Source: Bacillota bacterium (lineage in GTDB: Bacteria > Bacillota > Clostridia > Oscillospirales > Ruminococcaceae). Taken from it: 8,055 bases of DNA. Within the stretch, counting starts at the first letter, position 1; each line of letters opens with the position of its first letter. The stretch lies in contig JAEWZG010000081.1 in NCBI GenBank assembly GCA_023395435.1, positions 1 through 8,055 on the forward strand, given 5' to 3'. A program made the translations under genes and the position numbers. The notes below the pieces were generated by a model. It was not told the origin of the DNA. It saw only the letters and a program-made list of their open reading frames with translations, and did no database searches. Positions 1-6,680 of the stretch are shown one piece after another.

Positions 1-829
1 CAATTACCTTGACTCTTTCAATAGATTCTCCGTTATCAAAGAAATCCCATCCATAATAATTCTTCCTCTTCTCTTCACTTGTATAAATCCCTTTTAATAA
101 TGGCGAGTAAGCAACAAGTGTCATATCTTTATTCGATTTGATATAGTCCATAAGATCATCGTCAACATGAAGTGTTATCCCTCTATCCGCACCGATACTT
201 GGTCTTATATAAGAATATTCCTGTTGGACTGCCTTGAACATTGGATAACCACTCTGCTTGCTGATTTCTTTTGCTTTTGAAATCCTCCATGCTCTAATAT
301 TACTGCAAGCTATATGCTTTACCTTTCCTTCTTTTACAAGATCATTTAATGCAGAAAGTGTTTCTTCAAAATCAACAGTTCTGTCATCAACGTGAACATA
401 ATAAAGGTCTATGTAATCAGTCTTAAGACGCTTGAGACTTCCTTCAATAGCATTTCTTATTGTTTCTGCACTTGAACCCTCATAATTTGAAGGAACTTTA
501 TCCCAGATTATTTCACCTTTTTCATCTCTTACCTTTTTGGGATCCACAAGTCTTCCACCAAATTTTGTTGCAAGAAAGATATCCTTACGATTCTGTCTTT
601 CTTCCATCCAGTCACCGAGAAGTTCTTCACTTTCATCACCGTATGAGTTCGCATCTCCCCACCACCATGAATAGCAGTTTGCTGTATCAATAAAGTTTCC
701 TCCCTTAGCAACAAAGTCATCCAATATTGCGTATGAATCAGCTTTATTAATACGTGTGCCCATCATCATTGTGCCAAGACATGCGCAGCTGATTTTATTT
801 TCAGAACCTGCAAAATTAATCATTTTCAT
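1..829 (-). CDS. Aldo/keto reductase, 3' end beyond the window
   Basis: Predicted cytosolic NAD(P)H-dependent oxidoreductase of the aldo/keto reductase superfamily, reducing an aldehyde or ketone; the substrate is unknown. The visible 276 residues have the (beta/alpha)8-barrel signatures in order: FIDTANCY with D48 and Y53, ATKFGG with K89, and DLYYVHVDD with H146. Together these give the classical Asp-Tyr-Lys-His tetrad. The SNIR motif (176-179) and QQEYSYIRPS (about 202-211) match the cofactor-side strands of the family. Full members run about 300-340 residues, so some 30-60 C-terminal residues lie beyond base 1. The ATG at 829-827 is chosen because GGAG stands 7 bases upstream (837-840). 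The protein is rich in Trp (7 of 276, including WWW at 55-57), unlike the genes downstream. It is divergent from a MocR-type regulator, which probably controls it. A pyridoxal reductase role is conceivable but unproven. Family assignment is secure; function is not. Confidence 0.93.
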   Translation of the reverse strand, partial: MKMINFAGSENKISCACLGTMMMGTRINKADSYAILDDFVAKGGNFIDTANCYSWWWGDANSYGDESEELLGDWMEERQNRKDIFLATKFGGRLVDPKKVRDEKGEIIWDKVPSNYEGSSAETIRNAIEGSLKRLKTDYIDLYYVHVDDRTVDFEETLSALNDLVKEGKVKHIACSNIRAWRISKAKEISKQSGYPMFKAVQQEYSYIRPSIGADRGITLHVDDDLMDYIKSNKDMTLVAYSPLLKGIYTSEEKRKNYYGWDFFDNGESIERVKVI

Positions 830-858
830 AATATTTCTCCTTTTTTGTAAAATTATTA

Positions 859-887
859 TTGTTTTTCCATATTTTTTATTATATACT
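859..887 (+). promoter_or_regulatory. Predicted promoter of the MocR-type regulator
   Basis: TTGTTT (859-864) and TATACT (882-887) are separated by 17 bases and would start transcription near 894, about 58 bases before the ATG at 952. The -10 element overlaps the left arm of the palindrome at 883-898, so a protein bound there could block this promoter as well as the divergent one. The region is very AT-rich, so chance matches to a -10 are common. Confidence 0.5.
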
Positions 888-905
888 AAAATTAGTATTA
901 TACAA
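878..905 (-). promoter_or_regulatory. Predicted promoter of the aldo/keto reductase gene
   Basis: On the minus strand TTGTAT (905-900) is followed after 16 bases by a perfect TATAAT (883-878). A transcript would start near 871, leaving an untranslated leader of about 40 bases before the ATG at 829. The spacer is almost exactly filled by the palindrome at 883-898. A second TATAAT on the same strand (902-897) lacks a good -35 element. Prediction from sequence only. Confidence 0.55.
883..898. repeat. Perfect palindrome ATACTAA-AA-TTAGTAT, candidate operator
   Basis: Two 7-base arms in perfect inverted repeat, separated by AA, lie between the two divergent genes. They overlap the predicted -10 of the regulator and fill the spacer of the reductase promoter. 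Such placement is typical of an autoregulatory operator. A direct repeat ACCACT (908-913 and 932-937, 24 bases apart) lies just downstream and could be an additional site, since MocR proteins often bind direct repeats. Assignment to the neighbouring regulator is inference. Confidence 0.45.
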
Positions 906-951
906 CTACCACTATTTTATATTTTAGCAGAACCACTTTTGGAGGAATAAA

Positions 952-2358
952 ATGATCTTAGGAATTAAAATTAATAAAAACAATTCAGGCTCTTTATGTA
1001 ATGAACTAATTGATTGCCTTAGAAGAAAAATATTAAATGGAGAATTAGTCAATGGCGATAGGTTGCCTTCAACAAGATTCCTCGCTGGTGAACTACATAT
1101 TGCAAGGAATACAGTAATTTATGCATATGAACAGCTTATTGCAGAAGGATATCTTGAAAGCAAAAAGGGATCAGGAACTTATGTTAAACTTCTAAGCGAC
1201 TATAAGCTTCCTGAAAAATGTTTTGAAAAAAAGATTATAAATAAAACTGTTACTAATTCTCACGGTAATGATATTGTTTTTGATACAGGAACACCTGACA
1301 ATACTATGTTCCCTGTTACCACGTGGTCAAAGGCATTAAAAAAAGCCTGTCAGAATGCTTCTGTACAATCATTTGGTTACTCTGAAATAACGGGTAACAG
1401 AAATCTTAAAAATGCACTATGTCAGTATCTGTACCGTTCAAAAGGAATCAAATGTCATGCACAGAATATATTTATAGTTTCAGGAACTTCAGGAGCAATT
1501 TCTCTCATAGCCGATTCATTTGAAACTGATAACCGAAGAATAGCGCTTGAAGATCCAAGTATTGACTTCGTTAGAAATATTTTTACATATAAAGAATATG
1601 AAATTTATCCGGTTCCTGTGGATGATGAGGGAATGATTACTACACAACTTAATCAGAACTGCAAATATAAGCCTTCTCTTATATATACTGTTCCCTCTCA
1701 TCAGTTCCCGACAGGGACAATTTTGTCTGCATCAAGACGTATGGAACTACTCAAATATGCAGTATCAAATGGCGCATACATTATAGAAGATGACTATGAT
1801 AGTGAATTTAACTATAGTAAAAAGATTGTTCAGCCACTATACAACATTGACTCTGAACATACTATTTATATCGGAACTTTCAGCAAGACTTTTTCTCCAG
1901 CAATAAGACTTGGATATATGATTGTTCCTGATTGCCTCATAGAAAGAATAAAAGAAGTTGCTGAAAAACAAAATGTCAGAACAGAAATAATAACACAGCT
2001 TGCCATGGCTGACTTCATAAATAATAAATTGCTTGATAGACATATTTATAAAATGAAGAAGATTTATGCAAAGAAAAGACAGCATATTATATCATGTATC
2101 AACAAATATTTTAAGGACACAGCAACAATTTCCGGTGAGAATGCTGGTCTTCACCTTTTAGTTTCATTTGAAAATATTTATTGCGAAGAGACTAAATTGC
2201 TTGAATACGGTGTAAGTGCTGAATATGCTGATGATTATGCTATCAATAAACTAAAATATAAAAATAAGCTCATACTTGGTTATGGGAATCTTAATAACAA
2301 TCAGATAGAAGACGGTATTAAGAATATTGCTCAGGCATTCCAAAATCATTCGCGTTAA
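952..2358 (+). CDS. MocR/PdxR-family regulator (GntR winged helix plus aminotransferase domain)
   Basis: Transcription factor of the MocR subgroup of GntR proteins, 468 residues, the usual length. Residues about 12-78 form the winged helix; LPSTRFLAGEL, the recognition-helix segment RNTVIYAYEQL and the wing GYLESKKGSGTYV are typical. Residues about 105-465 resemble a fold-type I class I aminotransferase. Visible landmarks are the YTVPSHQFPTG stretch (245-255), IEDDYDSEF (278-286) around the PLP-ring aspartate, and TFSKTFSPAIRLGY (309-322) with K312 as the expected PLP-binding lysine. Family members usually sense PLP or an amino-acid/PLP adduct and do not act as free transaminases. The ATG at 952 is supported by GGAGG at 941-945, 6 bases upstream. 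The gene is divergent from an aldo/keto reductase, its probable target. It is not next to pdxS/pdxT, so the name pdxR is not justified. No clear terminator follows it. Confidence 0.93.
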   Translation: MILGIKINKNNSGSLCNELIDCLRRKILNGELVNGDRLPSTRFLAGELHIARNTVIYAYEQLIAEGYLESKKGSGTYVKLLSDYKLPEKCFEKKIINKTVTNSHGNDIVFDTGTPDNTMFPVTTWSKALKKACQNASVQSFGYSEITGNRNLKNALCQYLYRSKGIKCHAQNIFIVSGTSGAISLIADSFETDNRRIALEDPSIDFVRNIFTYKEYEIYPVPVDDEGMITTQLNQNCKYKPSLIYTVPSHQFPTGTILSASRRMELLKYAVSNGAYIIEDDYDSEFNYSKKIVQPLYNIDSEHTIYIGTFSKTFSPAIRLGYMIVPDCLIERIKEVAEKQNVRTEIITQLAMADFINNKLLDRHIYKMKKIYAKKRQHIISCINKYFKDTATISGENAGLHLLVSFENIYCEETKLLEYGVSAEYADDYAINKLKYKNKLILGYGNLNNNQIEDGIKNIAQAFQNHSR

Positions 2359-2463
2359 GTTATTATATAAAAATTATACTTCGCTATATTATATTTCACC
2401 ATATTAAATATATATCATAAAATAACACATATGAAATTTTTAGGATTTTAAGATTAATATATA

Positions 2464-2491
2464 TTGACAAATCAAATATATGTGATATAAT
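2464..2491 (+). promoter_or_regulatory. Strong predicted promoter of the trp operon
   Basis: Consensus TTGACA (2464-2469) and consensus TATAAT (2486-2491) are separated by 16 bases, with a TG one base upstream of the -10 (2483-2484), making an extended -10. The transcript should start near 2498, just at the base of T-box stem I. A near-perfect promoter fits an operon controlled mainly after initiation, by attenuation. The 105 bases between the regulator stop codon (2358) and this promoter are AT-rich and show no gene or convincing terminator. Confidence 0.85.
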
Positions 2492-2710
2492 ACAGTAAAC
2501 CGATGAGGCGGAGATAAAGGTAATTATGCTTCTACAGAGAGCCTGTGATGTTGAGATACAGGTGAAAAACAGATTATCAAATGGACCGCTGAGGGTGCAG
2601 TCAAATGTATCATTTCTGATACAGAGTATTCTGCAACGTGATGGCATACGTTAGTTGTCGGGAGTATAATAGTACTCTGCAAGGGCATTACTATATTATA
2701 AAGTAATGAA

Positions 2711-2750
2711 TCAAGGTGGCACCGCGGATAAAAAATTTATTCGTCCTTGA
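2711..2750 (+). promoter_or_regulatory. T-box antiterminator
   Basis: UCAAGG (2711-2716) pairs with CCUUGA (2745-2750), and GCG (2724-2726) with CGU (2742-2744, one G-U pair). This leaves the 7-base bulge UGGCACC, which accepts the tRNA 3' end. Its 3' strand is also the 5' arm of the terminator at 2742-2774, so the two structures exclude each other. Uncharged tRNA-Trp would stabilise this form. Confidence 0.9.
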
Positions 2751-2779
2751 CAGAAATTGAATCTGTCAAGGGCGTTTTT
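2742..2779 (+). terminator. T-box intrinsic terminator
   Basis: The arms 2742-2753 and 2763-2774 form a 12-bp stem with one G-U pair (core CCUUGACAG with CUGUCAAGG) and a 9-base loop. The U-run at 2775-2779 follows, continued by GUUU. It should form when tRNA-Trp is charged, ending transcription before trpE. Confidence 0.93.
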
Positions 2780-2794
2780 GTTTGTCGACACATT

Positions 2795-2831
2795 AAACTC
2801 CTTTGACATTTGTCAATGGAGTTTTTTATTT
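2795..2831 (+). terminator. Second terminator-like hairpin upstream of trpE
   Basis: AAACUCC (2795-2801) pairs with GGAGUUU (2818-2824), and after one U-U mismatch UUGAC (2803-2807) pairs with GUCAA (2812-2816), leaving a 4-base loop. The 3' flank is the U-rich run 2822-2831. By shape it is an intrinsic terminator, although it lies inside the operon, 16-20 bases past the end of the T-box terminator and immediately before the trpE ribosome binding site. Its core UUGACA/UGUCAA repeats that of the first terminator. If unconditional it would silence the operon, so it is probably weak or conditionally formed. Structure is seen directly; activity is inferred. Confidence 0.65.
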
Positions 2832-2838
2832 GGAGGTG
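2832..2838 (+). promoter_or_regulatory. Ribosome binding site fixing the trpE start
   Basis: GGAGGTG is the best Shine-Dalgarno match ahead of trpE. After GGAGG there are 6 bases to an in-frame GTG (2843) and 4 bases to an out-of-frame ATG (2841) that overlaps it. The upstream in-frame TTG (2810) and ATG (2816) have no such site and lie inside the second hairpin. The GTG is therefore the likely start. Confidence 0.8.
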
Positions 2839-2842
2839 CTAT

Positions 2843-4309
2843 GTGGAATTCAAACCTAACTTTGATGAAGTAAAAAAAATAACTGATACTGGCAATTACG
2901 ACATAATTCCTGTAAGCTGTGAAATATTGTCGGACATATGTACACCTATTCAAGCATTGAAAATCCTAAAGAATTATTCTGAGCATTGTTATATTCTTGA
3001 ATCGGCTGCGGCAGATGAAAAATGGGGACGCTATACATTCCTTGGTTTTGACCCGAAGCTTTCGATTGTTGCACTTGGTAACAATATAAAGATTGGTGAT
3101 ATAGAAACTACAACCTGTCACCCTCAGAATGAAATAAGGCAGATAATGTCGCAATACAAAAGTCCTCGCTTTGAGTATCTTCCGCCTTTTACTGGTGGTC
3201 TTGTGGGATATTTTTCATACGACTATCTTGCCTACAGTGAGCCGACAGTAAAATCTGAATTGCCAGATAACGAAAATTTTAACGATGTTGACTTAATGCT
3301 TTTTAATAAGGTAATTGCATTTGATAATTTCCGTCAGAAAGTAATACTAATAGTAAACATGAAGATTTCGCATGGGAAAACAGGTTATGACAAAGCAATT
3401 CTTGAGTTAAAGCGGCTTTCTGAAATACTCAAGAATGGTAGTCCAAAAAAAGAAGTAGACGGGAAAATTAAGAGTGAAATAAAAGCACTATTTGACAAAG
3501 ATGAATTCTGTAAAATGGTTCAGGATGCAAAAGAGTATATAAAAGAGGGCGATATTTTTCAGATTGTTCTATCAAACTGCCTCAGCGCTGAATATGAAGG
3601 AAGTCTACTTGACACTTATCGTACTTTAAGAACATTAAACCCTTCTCCTTATATGTTTTATTTTTCAGGAACTGACGTAGAAATTGCTGGAGCATCGCCC
3701 GAAACACTTGTTAAACTTGAAAACGGAACTCTCCACACCTTCCCTCTTGCAGGAACACGTCCAAGAGGTATTACCTCTGATGAGGACAATGCTCTTGAAT
3801 CAGAACTTCTCGCAGACGAAAAGGAACTTGCTGAACATAATATGCTTGTTGATCTAGGTAGGAATGACTTGGGAAAAATCAGCAAATTTGGTACAGTTTC
3901 TGTAGAAAAGCTTAGATGCATAGAGAAATTTTCACATGTTATGCATATTGGCTCAACAATATGCGGCGAAATTCGTGAGGAGTGTGACGGTCTTGATGCG
4001 GTTTCTGCTGTCCTGCCTGCGGGAACACTTTCAGGTGCACCAAAAATAAGAGCTTGTCAACTTATTGGGAAACTTGAGCAGAATAAACGTGGAATTTATG
4101 GCGGTGCCATAGGATACCTTGATTTCACAGGAAATCTTGATGTTTGTATTGCAATAAGAGTTGCGTATAAAAAAAATGGAAAGGTATTCGTCCGTAGCGG
4201 TGCAGGAATCGTTGCAGATTCTGATCCTGAAAAAGAGTATCAGGAGAGTATTAACAAAGCAGCGGCTGTTATTAATTCACTAAAAAAAGCGGAGGAGGAT
4301 AAAATATGA
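2843..4309 (+). CDS. trpE: Anthranilate synthase component I
   Basis: Makes anthranilate from chorismate, using ammonia delivered by TrpG; first committed step of tryptophan synthesis, cytosolic. From the GTG start the protein has 488 residues, a normal length, and opens MEFKPNF, in line with family N-termini. The N-terminal regulatory part holds CYILES (49-54), the counterpart of the LLES motif that binds feedback Trp, with E53 and S54 kept; NPSPYMF (266-272) belongs to the same site. Feedback inhibition is therefore expected. The chorismate-binding domain shows GASPET, AGTRPRG, DEKELAEHNMLVDLGRND (325-342), the VMH motif (366-368) with the probable catalytic His, PAGTLSGAPK (392-401) and GGAIGY. 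The motif set and the adjacent trpG favour TrpE over aminodeoxychorismate synthase PabB. The stop overlaps the trpG start as ATGA, suggesting coupled translation and a matched subunit ratio. It contains a single Trp residue. Confidence 0.97.
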   Translation: MEFKPNFDEVKKITDTGNYDIIPVSCEILSDICTPIQALKILKNYSEHCYILESAAADEKWGRYTFLGFDPKLSIVALGNNIKIGDIETTTCHPQNEIRQIMSQYKSPRFEYLPPFTGGLVGYFSYDYLAYSEPTVKSELPDNENFNDVDLMLFNKVIAFDNFRQKVILIVNMKISHGKTGYDKAILELKRLSEILKNGSPKKEVDGKIKSEIKALFDKDEFCKMVQDAKEYIKEGDIFQIVLSNCLSAEYEGSLLDTYRTLRTLNPSPYMFYFSGTDVEIAGASPETLVKLENGTLHTFPLAGTRPRGITSDEDNALESELLADEKELAEHNMLVDLGRNDLGKISKFGTVSVEKLRCIEKFSHVMHIGSTICGEIREECDGLDAVSAVLPAGTLSGAPKIRACQLIGKLEQNKRGIYGGAIGYLDFTGNLDVCIAIRVAYKKNGKVFVRSGAGIVADSDPEKEYQESINKAAAVINSLKKAEEDKI

Positions 4310-4872
4310 TACTGCTGATCGATAACTATGACAGCTTTTCTTATAATCTTTATCAGCTTATAGGTGATATTAATCCTCACATAAAAGTGATTAGAAATGA
4401 TGAAATGACCATTGATGAAATAGAAGCTATTGCTCCCGAAAAAATAATAATTTCACCTGGTCCAGGTAGACCTGAAAACAGTGGAATTATTACTGAACTT
4501 GCTAGTACTATTTCACGTAGCATACCTACTCTTGGGGTTTGTCTTGGTCATCAGGCTATTTGTTATGCTTATGGTGGTGAAGTTACTTATGCAAACCAGC
4601 TTATGCACGGAAAGCAGTCGCAGATTTCCATTAATACCAACTGCCCTATTTTTAAGGACTTACCAAAAAATATAATGGTAGCACGATATCATTCACTAAT
4701 TGTCTCGCCAGATTCCTTGCCTGGATGTCTTAATGTAACTGCAAAAACCGAAAATGGAGAAATTATGGCGGTTGAGCATAAGGAATATCCTATTTATGGA
4801 GTTCAGTTTCATCCCGAATCAATTTTGACACCAAAAGGTAAGCAGATATTATCAAACTTTATAGGAGGATAG
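4306..4872 (+). CDS. trpG: Anthranilate synthase component II, glutamine amidotransferase
   Basis: Hydrolyses glutamine and channels ammonia to TrpE. It is a class I glutamine amidotransferase of 188 residues, the full length for an unfused subunit. The catalytic triad is visible: C79 in GVCLGHQ, and H169 and E171 in YGVQFHPES. SPGPGRPE (50-57), forming the oxyanion and glutamine site, and the family motif MHGK (100-103) are present. The ATG overlaps the trpE stop by 4 bases and follows GGAGGAGG (4291-4298) at 7 bases. In some Firmicutes such a subunit also serves folate synthesis with PabB; whether it does so here cannot be told from this window. It contains no Trp residue. Confidence 0.97.
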   Translation: MILLIDNYDSFSYNLYQLIGDINPHIKVIRNDEMTIDEIEAIAPEKIIISPGPGRPENSGIITELASTISRSIPTLGVCLGHQAICYAYGGEVTYANQLMHGKQSQISINTNCPIFKDLPKNIMVARYHSLIVSPDSLPGCLNVTAKTENGEIMAVEHKEYPIYGVQFHPESILTPKGKQILSNFIGG

Positions 4873-4876
4873 AATT

Positions 4877-5899
4877 ATGATTAAGGAAGCAATTGTTAAA
4901 ATCGTAGATAAGCAGGATTTAACTTATGATGAAGCATACACAGTTATTTCAGAAATAATGCGCGGAGAAACAACCCCGACGCAGAATGCAGCTTTTCTTG
5001 CCGCGCTCTCTACAAAAAGCACAAAAGCAGAAACAATTGATGAAATAACAGGCTGTGCAGCAGCAATGCGAGATGCGGCAACTAAATTTAATAACGATAT
5101 GGATTTAATTGAAATTGTAGGAACTGGAGGCGACAATGCGCACAGCTTCAACATATCAACAACAACAGCAATTGTCTGTGCAGCGGCAGGACTGAAGGTG
5201 GCAAAGCACGGTAACCGTGCGGCATCATCTGATTGTGGAACTGCAGATTGCCTTGAAGCTTTAGGGGTTAATATAAATCTTGAACCTGCAAAATGCAACG
5301 AACTTCTTGAAAAAGTGGGATTCTGCTTTTTCTTTGCTCAGAAATATCATTCCTCAATGAAATATGTAGGAAGTATTAGAAAAGAGCTTGGAATACGAAC
5401 TGTATTCAACATTCTAGGACCACTTACAAACCCTGCAAGTCCAAAACGACAGCTATTAGGAGTTTATGATTCATCTCTTGTTCAACCTCTCGCACAGGTT
5501 TTGATGAAGCTTGGTGTCAAAAAAGGAATGGTAGTTCACGGGTTGGATAAGCTTGATGAAATCTCGTTATGTGCGCCAACAATGATTGCTGAATTTGATA
5601 ATGGATGGTTTAAATGCAATGAAATTACACCTGAGCAATTCGGATTTGAACGTTGTACTCAGAATGATTTAAAGGGCGGAGTTCCTTCAGAAAATGCTGA
5701 AATAACAAGAGCAATTCTCAATGGAGAAAAGGGACACAAGCGTAATGCAGTTTTACTTAACGCTGGCGCAGCACTATATATCGGCGAAAAAGCCAACTCT
5801 ATTGCCGAAGGAATTGAGCTTGCGGCAGATATCATAGATAGTGGAAAATCAACCGAAACACTAAATAAGCTGATTACTATATCAAATTGTGAGGGATAA
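4877..5899 (+). CDS. trpD: Anthranilate phosphoribosyltransferase
   Basis: Transfers phosphoribosyl from PRPP to anthranilate, giving N-(5-phosphoribosyl)anthranilate; second step of the pathway. The 340-residue protein has the expected length for a stand-alone enzyme, not fused to TrpG as in enterobacteria. Key motifs are GTGGD (82-86) for the PRPP diphosphate, FNIST (91-95), and KHGNRAASS (110-118), which contributes to anthranilate and PRPP binding. RKELGIRTVFNILGPLTNPA and VVHGLDKLDEIS, with the metal-binding acidic pair, follow in the alpha/beta domain. The ATG lies 4 bases after the trpG stop, and its ribosome binding site GGAGG (4864-4868) sits inside the end of trpG. Confidence 0.97.
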   Translation: MIKEAIVKIVDKQDLTYDEAYTVISEIMRGETTPTQNAAFLAALSTKSTKAETIDEITGCAAAMRDAATKFNNDMDLIEIVGTGGDNAHSFNISTTTAIVCAAAGLKVAKHGNRAASSDCGTADCLEALGVNINLEPAKCNELLEKVGFCFFFAQKYHSSMKYVGSIRKELGIRTVFNILGPLTNPASPKRQLLGVYDSSLVQPLAQVLMKLGVKKGMVVHGLDKLDEISLCAPTMIAEFDNGWFKCNEITPEQFGFERCTQNDLKGGVPSENAEITRAILNGEKGHKRNAVLLNAGAALYIGEKANSIAEGIELAADIIDSGKSTETLNKLITISNCEG

Positions 5900-5900
5900 T

Positions 5901-6680
5901 ATGAACATACTTTGCGAGCTTGCAAATAACGCAAAAGAGCGTGTAAGAACCGCCAAGCAAATTATATCAGAAGATGAATTAAGAACAAAGGCTTTGTCAT
6001 TTTCAATAAAAGACTTCCCTTTTGAAAAAACCTTAAAAACTGATGATATTTCTTTTATCTGCGAATGCAAAAAAGCTTCTCCTTCAAAAGGAATAATTTC
6101 TGAAGATTTTCCGTATCTTGAAATTGCTAAAGACTATGAAGCCGCTGGGGCTGATTGTATTTCTGTTTTAACAGAGCCAAGCAAATTTCTCGGTAACAAT
6201 GATTATCTACGTGAAATTGCTGATACTGTGACAATCCCCTGCCTTCGTAAGGATTTTGTTGTGGATGAGTATATGCTTTATGAAGCAAAAATTCTCGGTG
6301 CAAAAGCTGTACTACTTATTTGTGGAATACTTGATAATAAACAGCTTGCTAGTTATATTAAAACCTGTGATACACTCGGTATTTCTGCACTGGTAGAAGC
6401 TCACAATGAAAGTGAAATTAAAATGGCAATTAAATCGGGAGCAAGAATGATAGGTGTAAACAATAGAAATTTGAAGGATTTTTCAGTTGATGTTGATAAC
6501 AGCAGACGAATGAGAGAACTTGTGCCAAAAGATATTCTGTTCATATCAGAAAGCGGAATAAATTCCCACGATGATATAAAGAAACTTCGCAATATTGGTG
6601 CTGATGCTGTTTTAATTGGTGAAACTCTTATGCGTGCTTCTGACAAGAAAGCAATGCTTTCTGAGCTTCGAGGAAAGTGA
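5901..6680 (+). CDS. trpC: Indole-3-glycerol phosphate synthase
   Basis: Closes the indole ring: converts carboxyphenylamino-deoxyribulose phosphate to indole-3-glycerol phosphate with loss of CO2 and water. It is a 259-residue TIM barrel, the usual length of the monofunctional enzyme. Active-site residues follow the family pattern: E55 and K57 in ECKKASPSKG, the general-acid lysine K117 in RKDF, E166 in VEAH, N187/N188 in NNRNL, and E217 in SESGI. The ATG at 5901 is preferred to the in-frame GTG at 5889, because GAGG (5891-5894) stands 6 bases before the ATG whereas the GTG has no site. It begins 1 base after the trpD stop. It contains no Trp residue. Separate trpC and trpF genes contrast with the fused enzyme of Escherichia coli. 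Confidence 0.96.
   Translation: MNILCELANNAKERVRTAKQIISEDELRTKALSFSIKDFPFEKTLKTDDISFICECKKASPSKGIISEDFPYLEIAKDYEAAGADCISVLTEPSKFLGNNDYLREIADTVTIPCLRKDFVVDEYMLYEAKILGAKAVLLICGILDNKQLASYIKTCDTLGISALVEAHNESEIKMAIKSGARMIGVNNRNLKDFSVDVDNSRRMRELVPKDILFISESGINSHDDIKKLRNIGADAVLIGETLMRASDKKAMLSELRGK

Larger units (their letters stand above)
2498..2779 (+). ncRNA. Trp-specific T-box leader (tRNA-sensing riboswitch)
   Basis: Cis-acting leader that binds tRNA-Trp directly and lets transcription continue when the tRNA is uncharged. Stem I can be drawn in full. ACC/GGU (2499-2501 with 2594-2596) closes the base below a kink-turn-like GA-rich region. GGCGG pairs with CCGCU (2507-2511 with 2586-2590). The specifier loop follows, then GGUAAU with AUUAUC (2519-2524 with 2573-2578). 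The distal part has AGAGA (2536-2540) and the helix 2541-2546/2558-2563 with its 11-base terminal loop. The specifier UGG (2582-2584), followed by a purine, reads Trp. Hairpins at 2606-2623 and 2635-2652 and stem III (2686-2692/2702-2708) precede the T-box sequence AAGGUGGCACCGCGG. The bulge UGGC (2717-2720) would pair with an NCCA end whose discriminator is G, as in bacterial tRNA-Trp. Both codon and discriminator therefore agree. Confidence 0.96.

Noticed and set aside
460..950. Open frames on the plus strand at 460-693 and 756-950
   Set aside because: They mostly run antisense to the well-supported aldo/keto reductase or across the promoter region, lack ribosome binding sites, and have no recognisable protein character.
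2359..2400. Terminator hairpin after the MocR-type gene, around CTTCGC at 2379-2384
   Set aside because: The flanks are almost only A and T, pair poorly when aligned, and there is no clean U-run after a stable stem.
2396..2647. Minus-strand open frame across the T-box leader
   Set aside because: The region is fully explained by the promoter and the structured T-box RNA on the plus strand, and the frame has no convincing start signal.
2803..2831. Internal promoter using TTGACA (2803-2808)
   Set aside because: No acceptable -10 occurs 16-18 bases downstream (the best is TTATTT), and the hexamer is explained as part of the second hairpin.
2498..2840. TRAP-binding repeats or a Trp leader peptide as an extra attenuator
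   Set aside because: GAG/UAG triplets are scattered without regular 2-3 base spacing, and no short frame with a ribosome binding site and clustered UGG codons precedes the terminators.
2810..2842. Longer trpE starting at the in-frame TTG (2810) or ATG (2816)
   Set aside because: Both lie inside the second hairpin with no ribosome binding site, and the added residues do not resemble TrpE N-termini. The GTG at 2843 has GGAGG at good spacing.
5889..5900. trpC start at GTG 5889
   Set aside because: It has no upstream ribosome binding site and would overlap trpD by 11 bases, whereas ATG 5901 is well placed behind GAGG.
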